From NCBI RefSeq assembly GCF_009651005.1, contig NZ_WHVW01000009.1:55638-119637 (forward strand): a stretch of 64,000 nt of DNA. The letters are read 5' to 3'. Source of the stretch: Sporosarcina obsidiansis (lineage in GTDB: Bacteria; Bacillota; Bacilli; Bacillales_A; Planococcaceae). The position numbers were made by a program, and so were the translations under genes. Position 1 is the first letter of the stretch; the number at the start of each line of letters is the position of its first letter. The notes below the pieces were generated by a model, which saw only the letters and a program-made list of their open reading frames with translations, searched no databases and was not told the DNA's origin. Shown here in pieces: positions 39,844-49,378 of the stretch.

Positions 39844-39872
39844 TTGAAACTGACAGTTTGCTCATTTAAGAT
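39844..39872 (+). promoter_or_regulatory. Predicted promoter of the alanine-dehydrogenase-like gene
   Basis: TTGAAA (39844-39849) and TAAGAT (39867-39872) are 17 bp apart. Just downstream, AAAATTCGAATTTT (39890-39903) is a perfect 14-bp palindrome that could be an operator. Confidence 0.5.
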
Positions 39873-39992
39873 AGATAAAGTGTATCTCTAAAATTCGAAT
39901 TTTGTAAATGGTTATAAGAATTAGTATAGAGACACGATCTCTTTAACAGTAGCTTGTTAGGAGAACAACTAGTTTATGTAGGAGGAACGGAC

Positions 39993-41159
39993 ATGATATT
40001 TGGCGTGTTGAAAGATCGGAAAGTTGGAGAGTACAGAGTAATTGCCACACCTTTAGAAGTGAGTACGATTAAAGCGGATGGTCATACCGTTCTTGTTGAA
40101 CGAGATGCCGGACTTCAGGCTGGGTTCAGTAACGAGGAATACGAGAAGCAAGGTGCTGAAATTGTCGAAACAGTAGAAGAAATGTACGAAAGATCTGATC
40201 TCTTAGCGAAGGTCAAAGAAATTGAAGAAGCGGAGTACAAGTTACTAAGAGAAGACCAAATTATTTATACATGCATTCATCCAGCAGCGCATGAACAACA
40301 AGTTCAGGCGATTTTAGACAGTAAATGTATTGCGTTTACAGCAGAAGACTCCCATCGTTTTGGATCTGTAAACTGTGAAGCAGCAGGCAAACAAGGCGCG
40401 TTAATGGGCTTGCAAGCGATGTTAACGATCAACGGTGGAAAAGGAAAATTTGTCAGTGGGCTTGCAGGTGCTCCGGGTATGAAAGTCCTTATTCTTGGCG
40501 GAGGATTAGTCGGAAAATCGGCATTGCAAGTACTTCATTCATTGGGTGCTTGGTGTACCGTCATGGATATAAATTTTGGAACCATGAGAGAAATTGGACA
40601 AGTGTATAACGAAAAAGTTAATACACAATTGTCTACAAAGCAAAACATCGCAAAGTTACTACCAGAAATCGATATGGTGATTAACTGTGTGAAATGGCCA
40701 AAAGGAAGCAAAGATTATTTAATCGATCGAGACATGCTTCATTTGATGGAAAAAGGATCCGTCATTGTAGATATTAGCAATGATACAGACGGAGCAATTG
40801 AGTCATTCCGTGAAACGACTCATGAAAACCCTACCTATATTGAAAATGGCGTTGTTCATTATTGCGTTAGTAATATTCCAGGAGCTATCGCGAACTCTAC
40901 TTCCGTAGCGTACGCTGCATCCGTATTAGGTCATCTGAGATCTATTTTAAATGTGGGCGTACAGGAAGCTTGTATCAAAGATGGCTACTTAAGACGAAGC
41001 CTGACAGCGTATAAAGGGTACCTTACACATGAAGAAACAAGCGCTGTTCAAAATAGACCGTGGATCAAACCAGAAGATATTTTACATATTGCACAGGAGA
41101 AGCTAAACCCCGCACCCCCTGCTACAGTCGCGAAATCAGATAACTTCATAAAAATTTAA
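39993..41159 (+). CDS. Alanine dehydrogenase-like oxidoreductase
   Basis: This 388-residue protein of the alanine dehydrogenase/transhydrogenase family has the lysine in KVKE near residue 62, the catalytic-type histidine in YTCIHPAAH, the dinucleotide loop LILGGGLVGKSA and the aspartate in SVIVDISND. The usual PMSEVAG segment is replaced by NCEAAG, so the substrate may not be alanine. I use the ATG at 39993, seven bases after AGGAGG, over an ATG-less longer frame. It is cotranscribed with the GltS-like gene, which suggests a role in amino-acid use. Confidence 0.78.
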   Translation: MIFGVLKDRKVGEYRVIATPLEVSTIKADGHTVLVERDAGLQAGFSNEEYEKQGAEIVETVEEMYERSDLLAKVKEIEEAEYKLLREDQIIYTCIHPAAHEQQVQAILDSKCIAFTAEDSHRFGSVNCEAAGKQGALMGLQAMLTINGGKGKFVSGLAGAPGMKVLILGGGLVGKSALQVLHSLGAWCTVMDINFGTMREIGQVYNEKVNTQLSTKQNIAKLLPEIDMVINCVKWPKGSKDYLIDRDMLHLMEKGSVIVDISNDTDGAIESFRETTHENPTYIENGVVHYCVSNIPGAIANSTSVAYAASVLGHLRSILNVGVQEACIKDGYLRRSLTAYKGYLTHEETSAVQNRPWIKPEDILHIAQEKLNPAPPATVAKSDNFIKI

Positions 41160-41180
41160 TAAGAAAAGGTGTACGCAACT

Positions 41181-42572
41181 ATGACGCTCTATACATTATT
41201 GGTTGACTTCACGTTCGCAAGTATACTGATCTTTCTAAGTATGTATTTACGTGCAAAAGTGAAATTCTTGCAACGAAATTTCATCCCTGCCAGTTTACTA
41301 GCAGGATTTTTAGGGTTAGCATTAGGACCCGGATTTTTAAATCTATTGCCGTTTTCAGGTGATATCGGCTCGTATGCAGGAGTCATTATTATATTTGTAT
41401 TTGCATCGGTAGGAATCAACGGATTTTCTTTTTCTCCAGGGAATATGAAAAACGACTTAAATCGAATGGGTGCCTATGCATCTTATAAAATACTGGTCAT
41501 GTGTGTCCTGATTTGTGTACCTGTCGTATTTTCTATATTTTTTATTTCCAGTTGGATTCCTGATATTAACTATGGATTTGGATTACTATTAGCCGCTGGT
41601 TTCTACGGTGGACATGGAACAGCAGCTGCTGTAGGCTCTACTTTTGAGAATTTAGGATTTACAGCTGCAACAGATTTAGGGATGACTGCGGCTACCATTG
41701 GGATATTGGCGGGCATTTTTGGCGGATTAATATCTATCAAAATTGCGACGAAAAGAGGCTATACTCATTATGTGAAAGACTTCTCTCAAATTTCAGATGA
41801 TATGAGAACAGGTTTGGTGAAGCCTGCGAATCGAACTTCTATGGGAGACGAAACAATTTCACCGGTTGCCCTTGATCCGCTTGCATTTCATCTTGCACTT
41901 ATACTGATCCCATCTGGTTTAGGCTATTTGTTAAATGATTATATTGCAAATACATGGGGACTTGATTTCCCGACATTTACAATCGCGTTCATTGTAGCCT
42001 TGCTAATGTACATTGTATTAGGAAGAGGGAAAAAAGGCGTTTATAAATTTGTCGATGAAAATGTCGTCACTCGATTAGGAAGCTCCGCGACAGATTTCCT
42101 CGTGTTTTTCGGAGTGGCTTCTATAAAATTGCCAGTAATTATGGAATATGCGTTACCGCTAGGACTCCTCATGTTATCTGGTATTATTATCGTAATGGTA
42201 TTGTTATGGCTTGTTGGACCTGCTATGAACTATGAAAGTTGGTTCGAGCGCTCCATATTTATTTACGGATATGCAACGGGAGTATTCGCGATTGGCTTAA
42301 CACTATTACGTATTATAGACCCTGAGAACAAATCAAAAACGTTAACAGATACAGCCATTGTCGGACCTCTTAACACGCCAATTGAACTTTTTGCCTGGTC
42401 GGCTGGGCCCGCAATGCTGTTAGGTGGGCAACATTGGGCCTTCGCTGGTATTTATATTGCAATTTCAATCGTTTGTGTCATCATCTCAATTAAATGTAAA
42501 TGGTGGTATTGGAAAATCCCATTCGACGATCGCCCAGAAGCGACGTCGCAAACTGAACAGTCCAATATGTAA
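41181..42572 (+). CDS. Sodium/glutamate symporter family protein (GltS-like)
   Basis: This 463-residue membrane protein has about ten to twelve helices and the ESS family hallmarks GFYGGHGTAAAVG and the C-terminal repeat near LGSSATDFLVFFGVA. Family members carry glutamate with sodium, but the paired enzyme allows other amino acids. I start at the ATG at 41181, because the alternative GTG at 41169 lies inside the ribosome site. The two genes are 21 bp apart and form an operon. Confidence 0.85.
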   Translation: MTLYTLLVDFTFASILIFLSMYLRAKVKFLQRNFIPASLLAGFLGLALGPGFLNLLPFSGDIGSYAGVIIIFVFASVGINGFSFSPGNMKNDLNRMGAYASYKILVMCVLICVPVVFSIFFISSWIPDINYGFGLLLAAGFYGGHGTAAAVGSTFENLGFTAATDLGMTAATIGILAGIFGGLISIKIATKRGYTHYVKDFSQISDDMRTGLVKPANRTSMGDETISPVALDPLAFHLALILIPSGLGYLLNDYIANTWGLDFPTFTIAFIVALLMYIVLGRGKKGVYKFVDENVVTRLGSSATDFLVFFGVASIKLPVIMEYALPLGLLMLSGIIIVMVLLWLVGPAMNYESWFERSIFIYGYATGVFAIGLTLLRIIDPENKSKTLTDTAIVGPLNTPIELFAWSAGPAMLLGGQHWAFAGIYIAISIVCVIISIKCKWWYWKIPFDDRPEATSQTEQSNM

Positions 42573-42600
42573 TCTCATAAATGAAGAGAATAAAACAATA

Positions 42601-42636
42601 AAACCTCTGCCAGTAATTTATTGGCGGAGGTTTTTT
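42601..42636 (+). terminator. Terminator after gltS-like gene
   Basis: AAACCTCTGCCA (42601-42612) pairs with TTGGCGGAGGTTT (42621-42633) with small bulges, followed by a run of T. Confidence 0.88.
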
Positions 42637-42693
42637 ATGCCCTTATATGTGTAAACTGAGGAGATGATGTGTCCTTAGTGGAAACCAGGTACC

Positions 42694-43317
42694 TTACTTA
42701 TCAAAAATCACTCTCGCTCTTATAACGTTCGCTTCGACTTCCGATTTATTGAATAATTTTATCGAAATGCTCGGTTCCAAACGCTCTCTGTTTATTAGGA
42801 TCAAGTCGCCCTCTTCTACCTCAATAACTTCTTGACTATCAATCGATAGATGAATCGGTCCATGATTACAAAAAAAAGCTTCAGTTATTTGGCGTCCATC
42901 CGAATTGTTAGGACTGTCGATTACGTGAAGATCACCTCTTTCTATAGCAATGGCTTCAAGTTCTCCATCGCATCCTTCCGCCAACATCAGATTGAAATCT
43001 CTAACTTTACCTAAGCTTCGAGTCGTCCATCCTCCACAGAAACGATCTTGTTCATAAGGTTGTAAATGTACTTGATGATGCCCTTCATGCTTCAATGTCA
43101 GTTCTCCATCAATCACCATTAGTAACCTCTGAATATCTGGGAGTGGAGTGAAAACAGACTCTTCTACTTCAACGATGGCTGAACTAATTCTCCATGTAAA
43201 GTTTCGCTTTGCATAGTCTGCATCCTCAGGATAAATGGCGAGCTGTGTAGTGAGCCCACCTGACCATTCATTCGTTATTTGATCATTTTTTCGAATTAGT
43301 TGTATGGAATACGGCAT
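42694..43317 (-). CDS. HutD/Ves-family protein
   Basis: This 207-residue HutD-type cupin-like protein has the family's EWSGGLTTQLA near residue 18, TWRISSA and SVFTPLPDIQRLLMVI. HutD is encoded with histidine utilisation genes in other bacteria and is proposed to limit hut expression. No hut genes are in this window, so it stands alone. GGAG lies ten bases before the ATG. Confidence 0.85.
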   Translation of the reverse strand: MPYSIQLIRKNDQITNEWSGGLTTQLAIYPEDADYAKRNFTWRISSAIVEVEESVFTPLPDIQRLLMVIDGELTLKHEGHHQVHLQPYEQDRFCGGWTTRSLGKVRDFNLMLAEGCDGELEAIAIERGDLHVIDSPNNSDGRQITEAFFCNHGPIHLSIDSQEVIEVEEGDLILINRERLEPSISIKLFNKSEVEANVIRARVIFDK

Positions 43318-43484
43318 GTTAATTGTTCTCCTTTTCTAAACCTTAGGTTAATTCACCTTTTATTCTATCATTAAAATGGAGGATGTTAAGAGCTCGAACC
43401 AGCTAAAAGTTTTCTGTGCGCAATGGTATGTAGCCATTCACATGAAATCAAAAACTACTGAATGCCTATCACACAGCCTCCCTA

Positions 43485-44276
43485 TCAAGTGAAATACAAT
43501 TCCTCTACTGAAACTGTATACTCTCGATGAATATCTTTAAAAAACGCCTCATCAATCATCTCTCGTAGTACACCACTGAAATAACCCGGCAAATTACGGA
43601 TCTTCTTTTTCTTCGTCGCCATTACGCTGATATACATGGCTCGGTATCCCAAATCCTCAAACAATTCTTTTGAGTCTTGGTATAGCTCAAATTTCATCAA
43701 GCGTCCTGTTAACGCTCGATAGATCCCAAAGAACTCACGAGTTTTTGAATCATCTCCAGTTAACGACAGAAGCTCCTTCATTCTCGCAAACAAGGTTGTG
43801 GATAACTTTTCATCTTCAAGGTGAGACGTCTTTATAGGCTCTTTAGTGTTTTGAGATTTATAAAAAGAAGGTTCATTTCCTGTAATGGTCTTCGAAACTA
43901 CGTCTTCATTGGGTTCAACCACCTGCTCCCCCCTGTCCATTTTCCCCTGGTCATTGACAGGCAAAATGACATAAATATTGGCGCCTAGACCACTCATGAT
44001 GGGTCTTACAAAATGAATACGCTCAATGATCTCAAGCTTCTCCAATTTGCGAAGAGCCCGTCTGACTGTGGAATTTGATAGACCGAGTTTCGTTTCGATC
44101 GTCTGATGCTTCAAGTGGGATGCTAGATACTTTACAGAATAACAACGGATCATTTCCAAAACAGCGCGGTCTGTTTTGTTCATCGTATTCCAGTGCAGTT
44201 CAACATGTTGAAATACCGCTACATCCATTTCCTCTTTATTCGTGAATCTTGCGTAACTAGAAAGATAATGTGTCAT
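43485..44276 (-). CDS. HTH-domain protein of plasmid or element type
   Basis: This 263-residue protein has a winged-helix-like segment (about 55 to 105, HQTIETKLGLSNSTVRRALR) and a charged C-terminal half (KKKKIRNLPGYFSGVL near residue 235) typical of replication- or conjugation-related helix-turn-helix proteins of Bacillales elements. No replication partner is nearby, so it may be a leftover of an element. A hairpin covers its ribosome site (44283-44317). Confidence 0.65.
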   Translation of the reverse strand: MTHYLSSYARFTNKEEMDVAVFQHVELHWNTMNKTDRAVLEMIRCYSVKYLASHLKHQTIETKLGLSNSTVRRALRKLEKLEIIERIHFVRPIMSGLGANIYVILPVNDQGKMDRGEQVVEPNEDVVSKTITGNEPSFYKSQNTKEPIKTSHLEDEKLSTTLFARMKELLSLTGDDSKTREFFGIYRALTGRLMKFELYQDSKELFEDLGYRAMYISVMATKKKKIRNLPGYFSGVLREMIDEAFFKDIHREYTVSVEELYFT

Positions 44277-44282
44277 AAGAAA

Positions 44283-44317
44283 AACCCCTTTTTCCTTCTA
44301 TATAGAAGAGAGGGGTT
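44283..44317 (-). promoter_or_regulatory. Hairpin enclosing the ribosome site of the HTH gene
   Basis: AACCCCT (44283-44289) and AGGGGTT (44311-44317) with an inner CTTCTA/TAGAAG pair form an inverted repeat whose minus-strand 3' arm contains AAAAGGGG just before the HTH start. It may control translation. Confidence 0.45.
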
Positions 44318-44379
44318 GGAAAGGATACAAGGTGTACGATTTTTTATTTAAGTTGATTACTTTTTACAGTTAATTTCTA

Positions 44380-44800
44380 CTACTTACGAAATACATATGT
44401 CCGATGCCATTGCATATATTTTTGTCGTCGCTCTGTATAGATAATTTTCATGGAACCCATTACATTCATAAAAATTCTGTCAGTATCCGAAAGGTTTTCC
44501 GCTATCACAATTTGTCCTGCATCGTCAAAATTTATGAAACCTTTATCAAACAGGCTGTCATGATTGGGACATAGTAGTAAACCATTTTCAACATCCAATC
44601 TTTCATCTGACGTACAGTCCTTCCAAGGTTTTATATGACTGGCAACCAACAACTCTACGTTTCTCATATTGCACAATGCGCAGGTTTTATGGACCGCAAG
44701 AATTGGTTTCCTAAATACTTCTTGCCCGATTCTGATCTTCACTAGCTCTAACTTTTCTGTTTCAGTTAAGGGATGAAGCGTATCGCAAAAGTTTGAGTTA
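44380..44800 (-). pseudogene. HNH endonuclease, N-terminally truncated
   Basis: The frame from the GTG at 44742 to 44380 gives 120 residues with an HNH core: CALC, then ASHIKPW and NGLLLCPNHDSLFDKG, so the metal and catalytic residues remain. The same frame stays open about 60 bases further upstream (reading LTETEKLELVKIRIGQ), typical of the linker before the HNH core in longer proteins, and ends at a stop without a start or ribosome site. It is therefore probably a truncated restriction-type endonuclease gene. Confidence 0.6.
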
Positions 44801-44941
44801 CAATCTACTATTCAAACAGATGGGGTTAAATACATAATTCACATTGAACTCACAGTATATGGTCTAAATTAAAGATATCTAACATCTTGACGCTGTCAAA
44901 CATAGACCAACTAATTTAAAAATCTCCTAGCTATTTCACGC

Positions 44942-45613
44942 TTATTCCAGTTTAATATTCCCAGAAGTAGTTTTTAGCTCTACTGTATATTTTCCGCTGC
45001 CAATCGTTCCACTGGTTGTTTTCTTGCTTTGCTTATGATGATCCAGTTTCCATTCATTCGAATGTCTTCCGCTTTTGGATTGTAGAAGCACGGTGGCATC
45101 CAGTTGCTCATCGTTTACCTGGACATGTATATTTCCGCTTGTTAGATTAACAACAATGTCACTATGGAATGTTTTGAAATCAAGTTCCACATTTCCGCTG
45201 CTTCCATGGACCTCAAGTTGATGAAGTTCCAGATCTTCTCCTATAATATTTCCAGAAGATCCTTTCAACACTAAATCGCCTGTAAATGCAGTTGGTATAC
45301 TTATTGCCAACTGAGGCATTCGGCCAATTTTGACCAAACGTTTCACATCACTTTTTAGTCGAAGCTTCACTTCCTTTTTACCTTTATCCATAACGAGTCC
45401 AGGACCGTTATCAAATAAGCGCAAGGACGTTACCAACTCTGTTTCATTTGTTGAATATAACATTACATTCGTACTCCCATAATCTATATGAATGGTTTCT
45501 ATATCTTTTATCGAAGTCGATTGTACATCCTCACTGGCTGTGTCATTCGAACAACCGCTAGTCCACATAGCCCCAATAATTATCAATACGATAGAAAAGG
45601 TATTTCTTTTCAT
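44942..45613 (-). CDS. DUF4097-type lipoprotein
   Basis: This about 223-residue protein has a lipobox SGC at its signal-peptide end and a beta-rich repeat region with recurring SSGNIxGEDL, SGNVELDF and SGNIKLE motifs, the DUF4097 right-handed coil seen in putative adhesins. It would be anchored to the outer membrane face by lipid. I start at the ATG at 45613; GTG at 45625 is an alternative. Confidence 0.75.
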   Translation of the reverse strand: MKRNTFSIVLIIIGAMWTSGCSNDTASEDVQSTSIKDIETIHIDYGSTNVMLYSTNETELVTSLRLFDNGPGLVMDKGKKEVKLRLKSDVKRLVKIGRMPQLAISIPTAFTGDLVLKGSSGNIIGEDLELHQLEVHGSSGNVELDFKTFHSDIVVNLTSGNIHVQVNDEQLDATVLLQSKSGRHSNEWKLDHHKQSKKTTSGTIGSGKYTVELKTTSGNIKLE

Positions 45614-45763
45614 TGCCTTAGCCACTCCTCTCCTGAAACCTCATCGTACAAGATGCCGCTGCGTCAGCTTCAAGTGTAATAAAAAACTTGATGCTTACGT
45701 AACGTCATTTTGTATAGTGGAAATAAGGCCTTTTATATTATTACTCTAGAGAGGAGTTTTCAC

Positions 45764-45910
45764 ATGAAAACAGAGGATCTGCTTATTTATGGTTGTGTCA
45801 TTGTGGGAGCAGGAATCGGACTAGCACTTAACCTGGCATTGCCCGGTGTATTGATTGGACTAGGAACAGGTTACTTGCTGAAAAGTGTAATGTTGGGAAA
45901 AAGTGATTAA
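45764..45910 (+). CDS. Small membrane protein of unknown function
   Basis: A 48-residue protein with one or two glycine-rich helices (IYGCVIVGAGIGLALNLALP and VLIGLGTGYLLKSVML). AGAGAGGAG precedes its ATG by eight bases. Not recognised; it lies just before the MerR/GAP pair and may belong to that transcript. Confidence 0.65.
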   Translation: MKTEDLLIYGCVIVGAGIGLALNLALPGVLIGLGTGYLLKSVMLGKSD

Positions 45911-45930
45911 CAGAAAGGCAGGTGTTTCCC

Positions 45931-46686
45931 TTGATACACATAAATAAAGTGCAAGAGCTGACAGGCGTCACTGTCAGGACATTGCGATACTACGATACGA
46001 TACACTTACTGAAACCGGCAGCTAAATCAGACGGCGGACATCGTTTGTATACGAATGAAGAAATAAAAAAACTGCAGCAAATTCAATTTTTAAAGGGAAT
46101 CGGTTTTAAGCTGCAAGAAATTAAAACGATGCTCGACTCAGATCATTGGGATTGGTCAGAAAGCTTAGATAAACAGCTAACGTATATAATAGAAAAACAA
46201 CATAACCTAAAGAAAATGGAACATTCTCTGCGCGAATTAATCAATGGCATTGAAGTAGAAGGCGAAGATGAATGGACAGCTATTCAAAAATTTATGCAAT
46301 TATCACACGCAGACCAAGACATGCAGACCTATTATCGTGAATCAATTTTCAATAACGAAGAGATCGATTTGTGGAAAAAAGTCCCCACCATGTCAAGTGA
46401 CGAACCCGATTCACTTGAATGGATGGCTCTGCTTGGGCAACTAAAGCGATATGCAAAAGACGGACCGCATTCACCAAGCGTTCAAGCTATTATTCAAAGA
46501 ATGGATGAAAAGCGACTAGAGGATTTCGAAGAGGAAAATGAATTTATCGACAAACTTTGGAAGATCAGAATGTCAGCTGCTCAATCAGAAAAGTTAGGGC
46601 TATATCCGATTGACCAAGACGTGCTAAAGCTGATGGAAGACGCTTACGCTATCTATGCAGCAGGAAAAGAGAGTCAGAATGAGTAA
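45931..46686 (+). CDS. MerR-family transcriptional regulator
   Basis: This 251-residue protein has the MerR winged-helix domain at its N-terminus (INKVQELTGVTVRTLRYYD, DGGHRLYTNEEIKKLQQI) and a long coiled segment with a variable C-terminal effector region containing no metal-binding cysteine cluster. It likely regulates the overlapping GAP-family gene. TTG at 45931 is chosen with AGG spacing; the frame opens at 45922. Confidence 0.82.
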   Translation: MIHINKVQELTGVTVRTLRYYDTIHLLKPAAKSDGGHRLYTNEEIKKLQQIQFLKGIGFKLQEIKTMLDSDHWDWSESLDKQLTYIIEKQHNLKKMEHSLRELINGIEVEGEDEWTAIQKFMQLSHADQDMQTYYRESIFNNEEIDLWKKVPTMSSDEPDSLEWMALLGQLKRYAKDGPHSPSVQAIIQRMDEKRLEDFEEENEFIDKLWKIRMSAAQSEKLGLYPIDQDVLKLMEDAYAIYAAGKESQNE

Positions 46687-47338
46687 CGAGCTCGTTCTTC
46701 TAATTGGAGGCATGGCATTACTGGATATGCTAAGTCCTGCCACATTGGCCGTAACAATTTATCTGCTGTTAACGAATCCTAAAAAGTTAACTGCCCATCT
46801 GCTGGTCTATTTATCGACAGTAGCGGGATTTTACTTCCTTGTCGGGGTCTCTCTCATGCTGGGATTAGACTTTTTGCTTGATCATATGACAAATGTTCTA
46901 AAAAACAAACTAGTGAGCTGGGCTGCATTCACAATGGGTATCCTGCTGTTCTTCGGAAGCTTCTATACACCGAAAAAACAAAAGAAAACCCAGAAACTTG
47001 CCCCCCAATTTACTAGCACATCCCCAATGATTGCCTTAGGATTCACGACCTCACTCATCGAAGTCGGCACTGCTTTTCCCTATTTTGCGGCAATCGGCAT
47101 CATGGCAGCCTCCCATCTAGCTTGGATGGAATGGCCTTTGTTGTTGGTCGGATATAACTTGATCATGATCACTCCCTCGCTTTTGGTGTATGTGGCATAC
47201 CAATTGCTCGGCAAGAGAATACACAGTTCTTTGGAAAAATTGAGAGATAAAATAGAAGGGCAAACCGGATCTGCTCTTTCTTGGATCATGTGTATTGTTG
47301 GATTGATGTTAATTTTTAATAGTTTGGATTATTTATGA
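46679..47338 (+). CDS. GAP-family membrane transporter (Sap-like)
   Basis: A 219-residue protein with six helices, of the GAP/Sap family known from lipid- or glycolipid-addressing proteins of actinobacteria and present in Bacilli. MLSPATLAVTIYLLLT near the N-terminus is characteristic. Substrate unknown. The ATG overlaps the MerR gene by eight bases, so expression is coupled to it. Confidence 0.75.
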   Translation: MSNELVLLIGGMALLDMLSPATLAVTIYLLLTNPKKLTAHLLVYLSTVAGFYFLVGVSLMLGLDFLLDHMTNVLKNKLVSWAAFTMGILLFFGSFYTPKKQKKTQKLAPQFTSTSPMIALGFTTSLIEVGTAFPYFAAIGIMAASHLAWMEWPLLLVGYNLIMITPSLLVYVAYQLLGKRIHSSLEKLRDKIEGQTGSALSWIMCIVGLMLIFNSLDYL

Positions 47339-47489
47339 GGTAGATAAAGTGGAGCTCTAGACATCTTTAGTTCGTGTGCCTAGCCGCTTTAAGTGCTATG
47401 ATCGATCGCGGCTATCGCCAATACGAGGACTACTGTCGAATTGATTCAGTAGTTAAAACGGAATCTAAATTCGAAAAACTGGCAGAACC

Positions 47490-47828
47490 GTTAATGAGTG
47501 TGCAAGGAAATTTTCTCATCTCTGAAGATATTTTCATCACTGTGCTTGCCTGAGTTACCGGTTCTGCATCAGGAGGAATGGTATCACGCTTGAAACATCA
47601 CGCTCCAAATATTATCAAATCGCTCTGGATTTCGACATGTCCCCCGAAGCATTTCATCAGGTTGCTTCCCTTTCATCCGGAGGACTCGATACACTCCCTT
47701 ATAATAGGCCAGTGCTGACACTATTGGCAATTACAGATTTGTCATACAAAGAAAGACACCTTAATTACTTCCATTCCTTATCCCCGTATTCGGAACAACG
47801 CATGGGAACTGACTTCTTTAAGTCTTGA
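47490..47828 (+). pseudogene. GntP-family permease, decayed C-terminal part
   Basis: A frame reads FLISEDIFITVLA then a stop, followed in a shifted frame by VTGSASGGMV and, in a third, by FDMSPEAFHQVASLSSGGLD followed by TLPYNRPVLTLLAITDLSYKE, ending at 47828. The order and sequence match the end of gluconate permease-type proteins (ITGSASGG, then RVASISSGGLDTLPHNG). At least one stop and two frameshifts show loss of function. The N-terminal two thirds were not found. Confidence 0.75.
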
Positions 47829-48069
47829 CAGAAGTCTTTTTCTCGTTTTCCTGTGCAAAATACACGAAACCGCTCAAAATCAGTACGCCTAGTGTGATCC
47901 TTACAGAATAGAGTGCAATCATAAAGAAAAAATCTGAATACGGAATGATTTCAATTGAAGACATACCATCGAAATCGGTTATACTTTTTTCTCTAGGCAT
48001 CACGGCAAATAATAATAAAAAAGAACCGATCAACGAATAAATTGCCGACTTTACTATTTTTCTCTCCAT
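47818..48069 (-). CDS. Small two-helix membrane protein
   Basis: This 83-residue protein has two predicted membrane helices (about 9 to 25 and 46 to 68). The ATG at 48069 follows AGGGGGGAAG. It is convergent with the GntP remnant and overlaps its end. No family recognised. Confidence 0.55.
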   Translation of the reverse strand: MERKIVKSAIYSLIGSFLLLFAVMPREKSITDFDGMSSIEIIPYSDFFFMIALYSVRITLGVLILSGFVYFAQENEKKTSVKT

Positions 48070-48571
48070 CGTCTTCCCCCCTGTCAAATATAATTTCCTT
48101 GGTATTCTACTTGACCAATTGAATTGTTTATATTTACATGATATAGAAAGTAGAACCTGATTTCCAGAATAAAAAGAGATAACCAATTACCAGTTCTCTT
48201 CATTTGATTATCATGCCTATTAATAGTATCTGGTTCTCAAACAATTCTGAACTGTACAGGGAGCGTGTACCTTTTACCTCCAGTTTTTTAAAAACCAGGC
48301 ACTACATTACATTTTAAGCTTCAGTAACCCGGTGTCTAAACTCGGTAAAAATTTGAGAGATAGAAATGTATAAACTTTTACAATGAAGAGTTAATGGAGC
48401 AGGAAATTATTTTATTCACAGACGCCACCCCGTGTATTTTCAATTGAATTTTGATATGATAAAGAAAGATGAATTAGCAAAAAGCACCTATGTAAAAACA
48501 ATCTTGAACCTTAAACAAACCCAATCGATACGCACAAAGATACACGCGACTACTTACTGGATGTGATATGT
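48070..48571. other. Non-coding, AT-rich gap
   Basis: I see no gene. A short inverted pair around 48255-48275 and a region with TGATAA-like boxes near 48450 may belong to the promoter of the HipA-like gene. Confidence 0.4.
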
Positions 48572-49378
48572 ATGGAGAAAATTTATATACCTGCCAACGT
48601 CGATCGAATGATAAGTACGTCCAGTAAAGGAGACCAGTCTAAATGGCAAATTGACGAGAAGTGGATTAAACAGAATACCCGAGGCTATGAAGGACAGGCA
48701 GAGGTACTATCCTCACTGATTTTATATTGTTCCACCTTACCTACACAAGAGTATGTGGTATACTCCCCGTGCGAAATTATTTTACCAAATAAGGAAGTAT
48801 CGGTCGGCTGCTATTCGCTAGACTTTCGGGGAAAGTTACAAGAAGTCACATTAGAACGTCTTTTTGAAGCAAACTTCACTTCAAGCGATCTGATTTTGAA
48901 CGATCAATCGCTGTCAACTGATGAAAAGTTTAAGCGAGTTTTGCAACAAGTTGAGCGATTCACAGGACTGGACGTACGTGAGGAAGTGTCACGTATGCTG
49001 GCATTCGATGCGTTAATTCTTAATGAAGATCGTCACACGAATAATATTCTATTCTTATATAACCCGTTTGCAAAAACATGGCGGCTTGCTCCTATTTTTG
49101 ATAATGGGTTAAGTTTACTTTCCGATGAAACAGATTACCCACCCGGCAAGCCTGTATCGGTCTTAGCTCGCAAAGTGATAGCAAAACCGTTTAATTCCAA
49201 TTTTTCAAAACAACTCTCTTTATACAAGGGACCCCCTTTTATTAACAAAACAAAGCTAGTAGACAAGCTGGAGGCTGAACATTTCGATTTTGGCCGGGCG
49301 AAACAAGTGCTATGGTCTCAGTTACATGATCCACGTCTCGCTCATCTTTTCTTTGAAGGAAGTGAAACTCATGATTGA
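48572..49378 (+). CDS. HipA-like serine/threonine kinase-domain protein
   Basis: This about 268-residue protein has the HipA/CtkA-like kinase core: FDALILNEDRHTNNILFL supplies the catalytic Asp and the metal-binding Asn, and PIFDNGLSLL the Mg-binding Asp. It lacks the N-terminal extension of classical HipA. HipA-type kinases phosphorylate translation factors in persistence modules. Weak ribosome site; ATG at 48572 preferred over a GTG at 48563. It is followed by an overlapping partner gene. Confidence 0.78.
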   Translation: MEKIYIPANVDRMISTSSKGDQSKWQIDEKWIKQNTRGYEGQAEVLSSLILYCSTLPTQEYVVYSPCEIILPNKEVSVGCYSLDFRGKLQEVTLERLFEANFTSSDLILNDQSLSTDEKFKRVLQQVERFTGLDVREEVSRMLAFDALILNEDRHTNNILFLYNPFAKTWRLAPIFDNGLSLLSDETDYPPGKPVSVLARKVIAKPFNSNFSKQLSLYKGPPFINKTKLVDKLEAEHFDFGRAKQVLWSQLHDPRLAHLFFEGSETHD

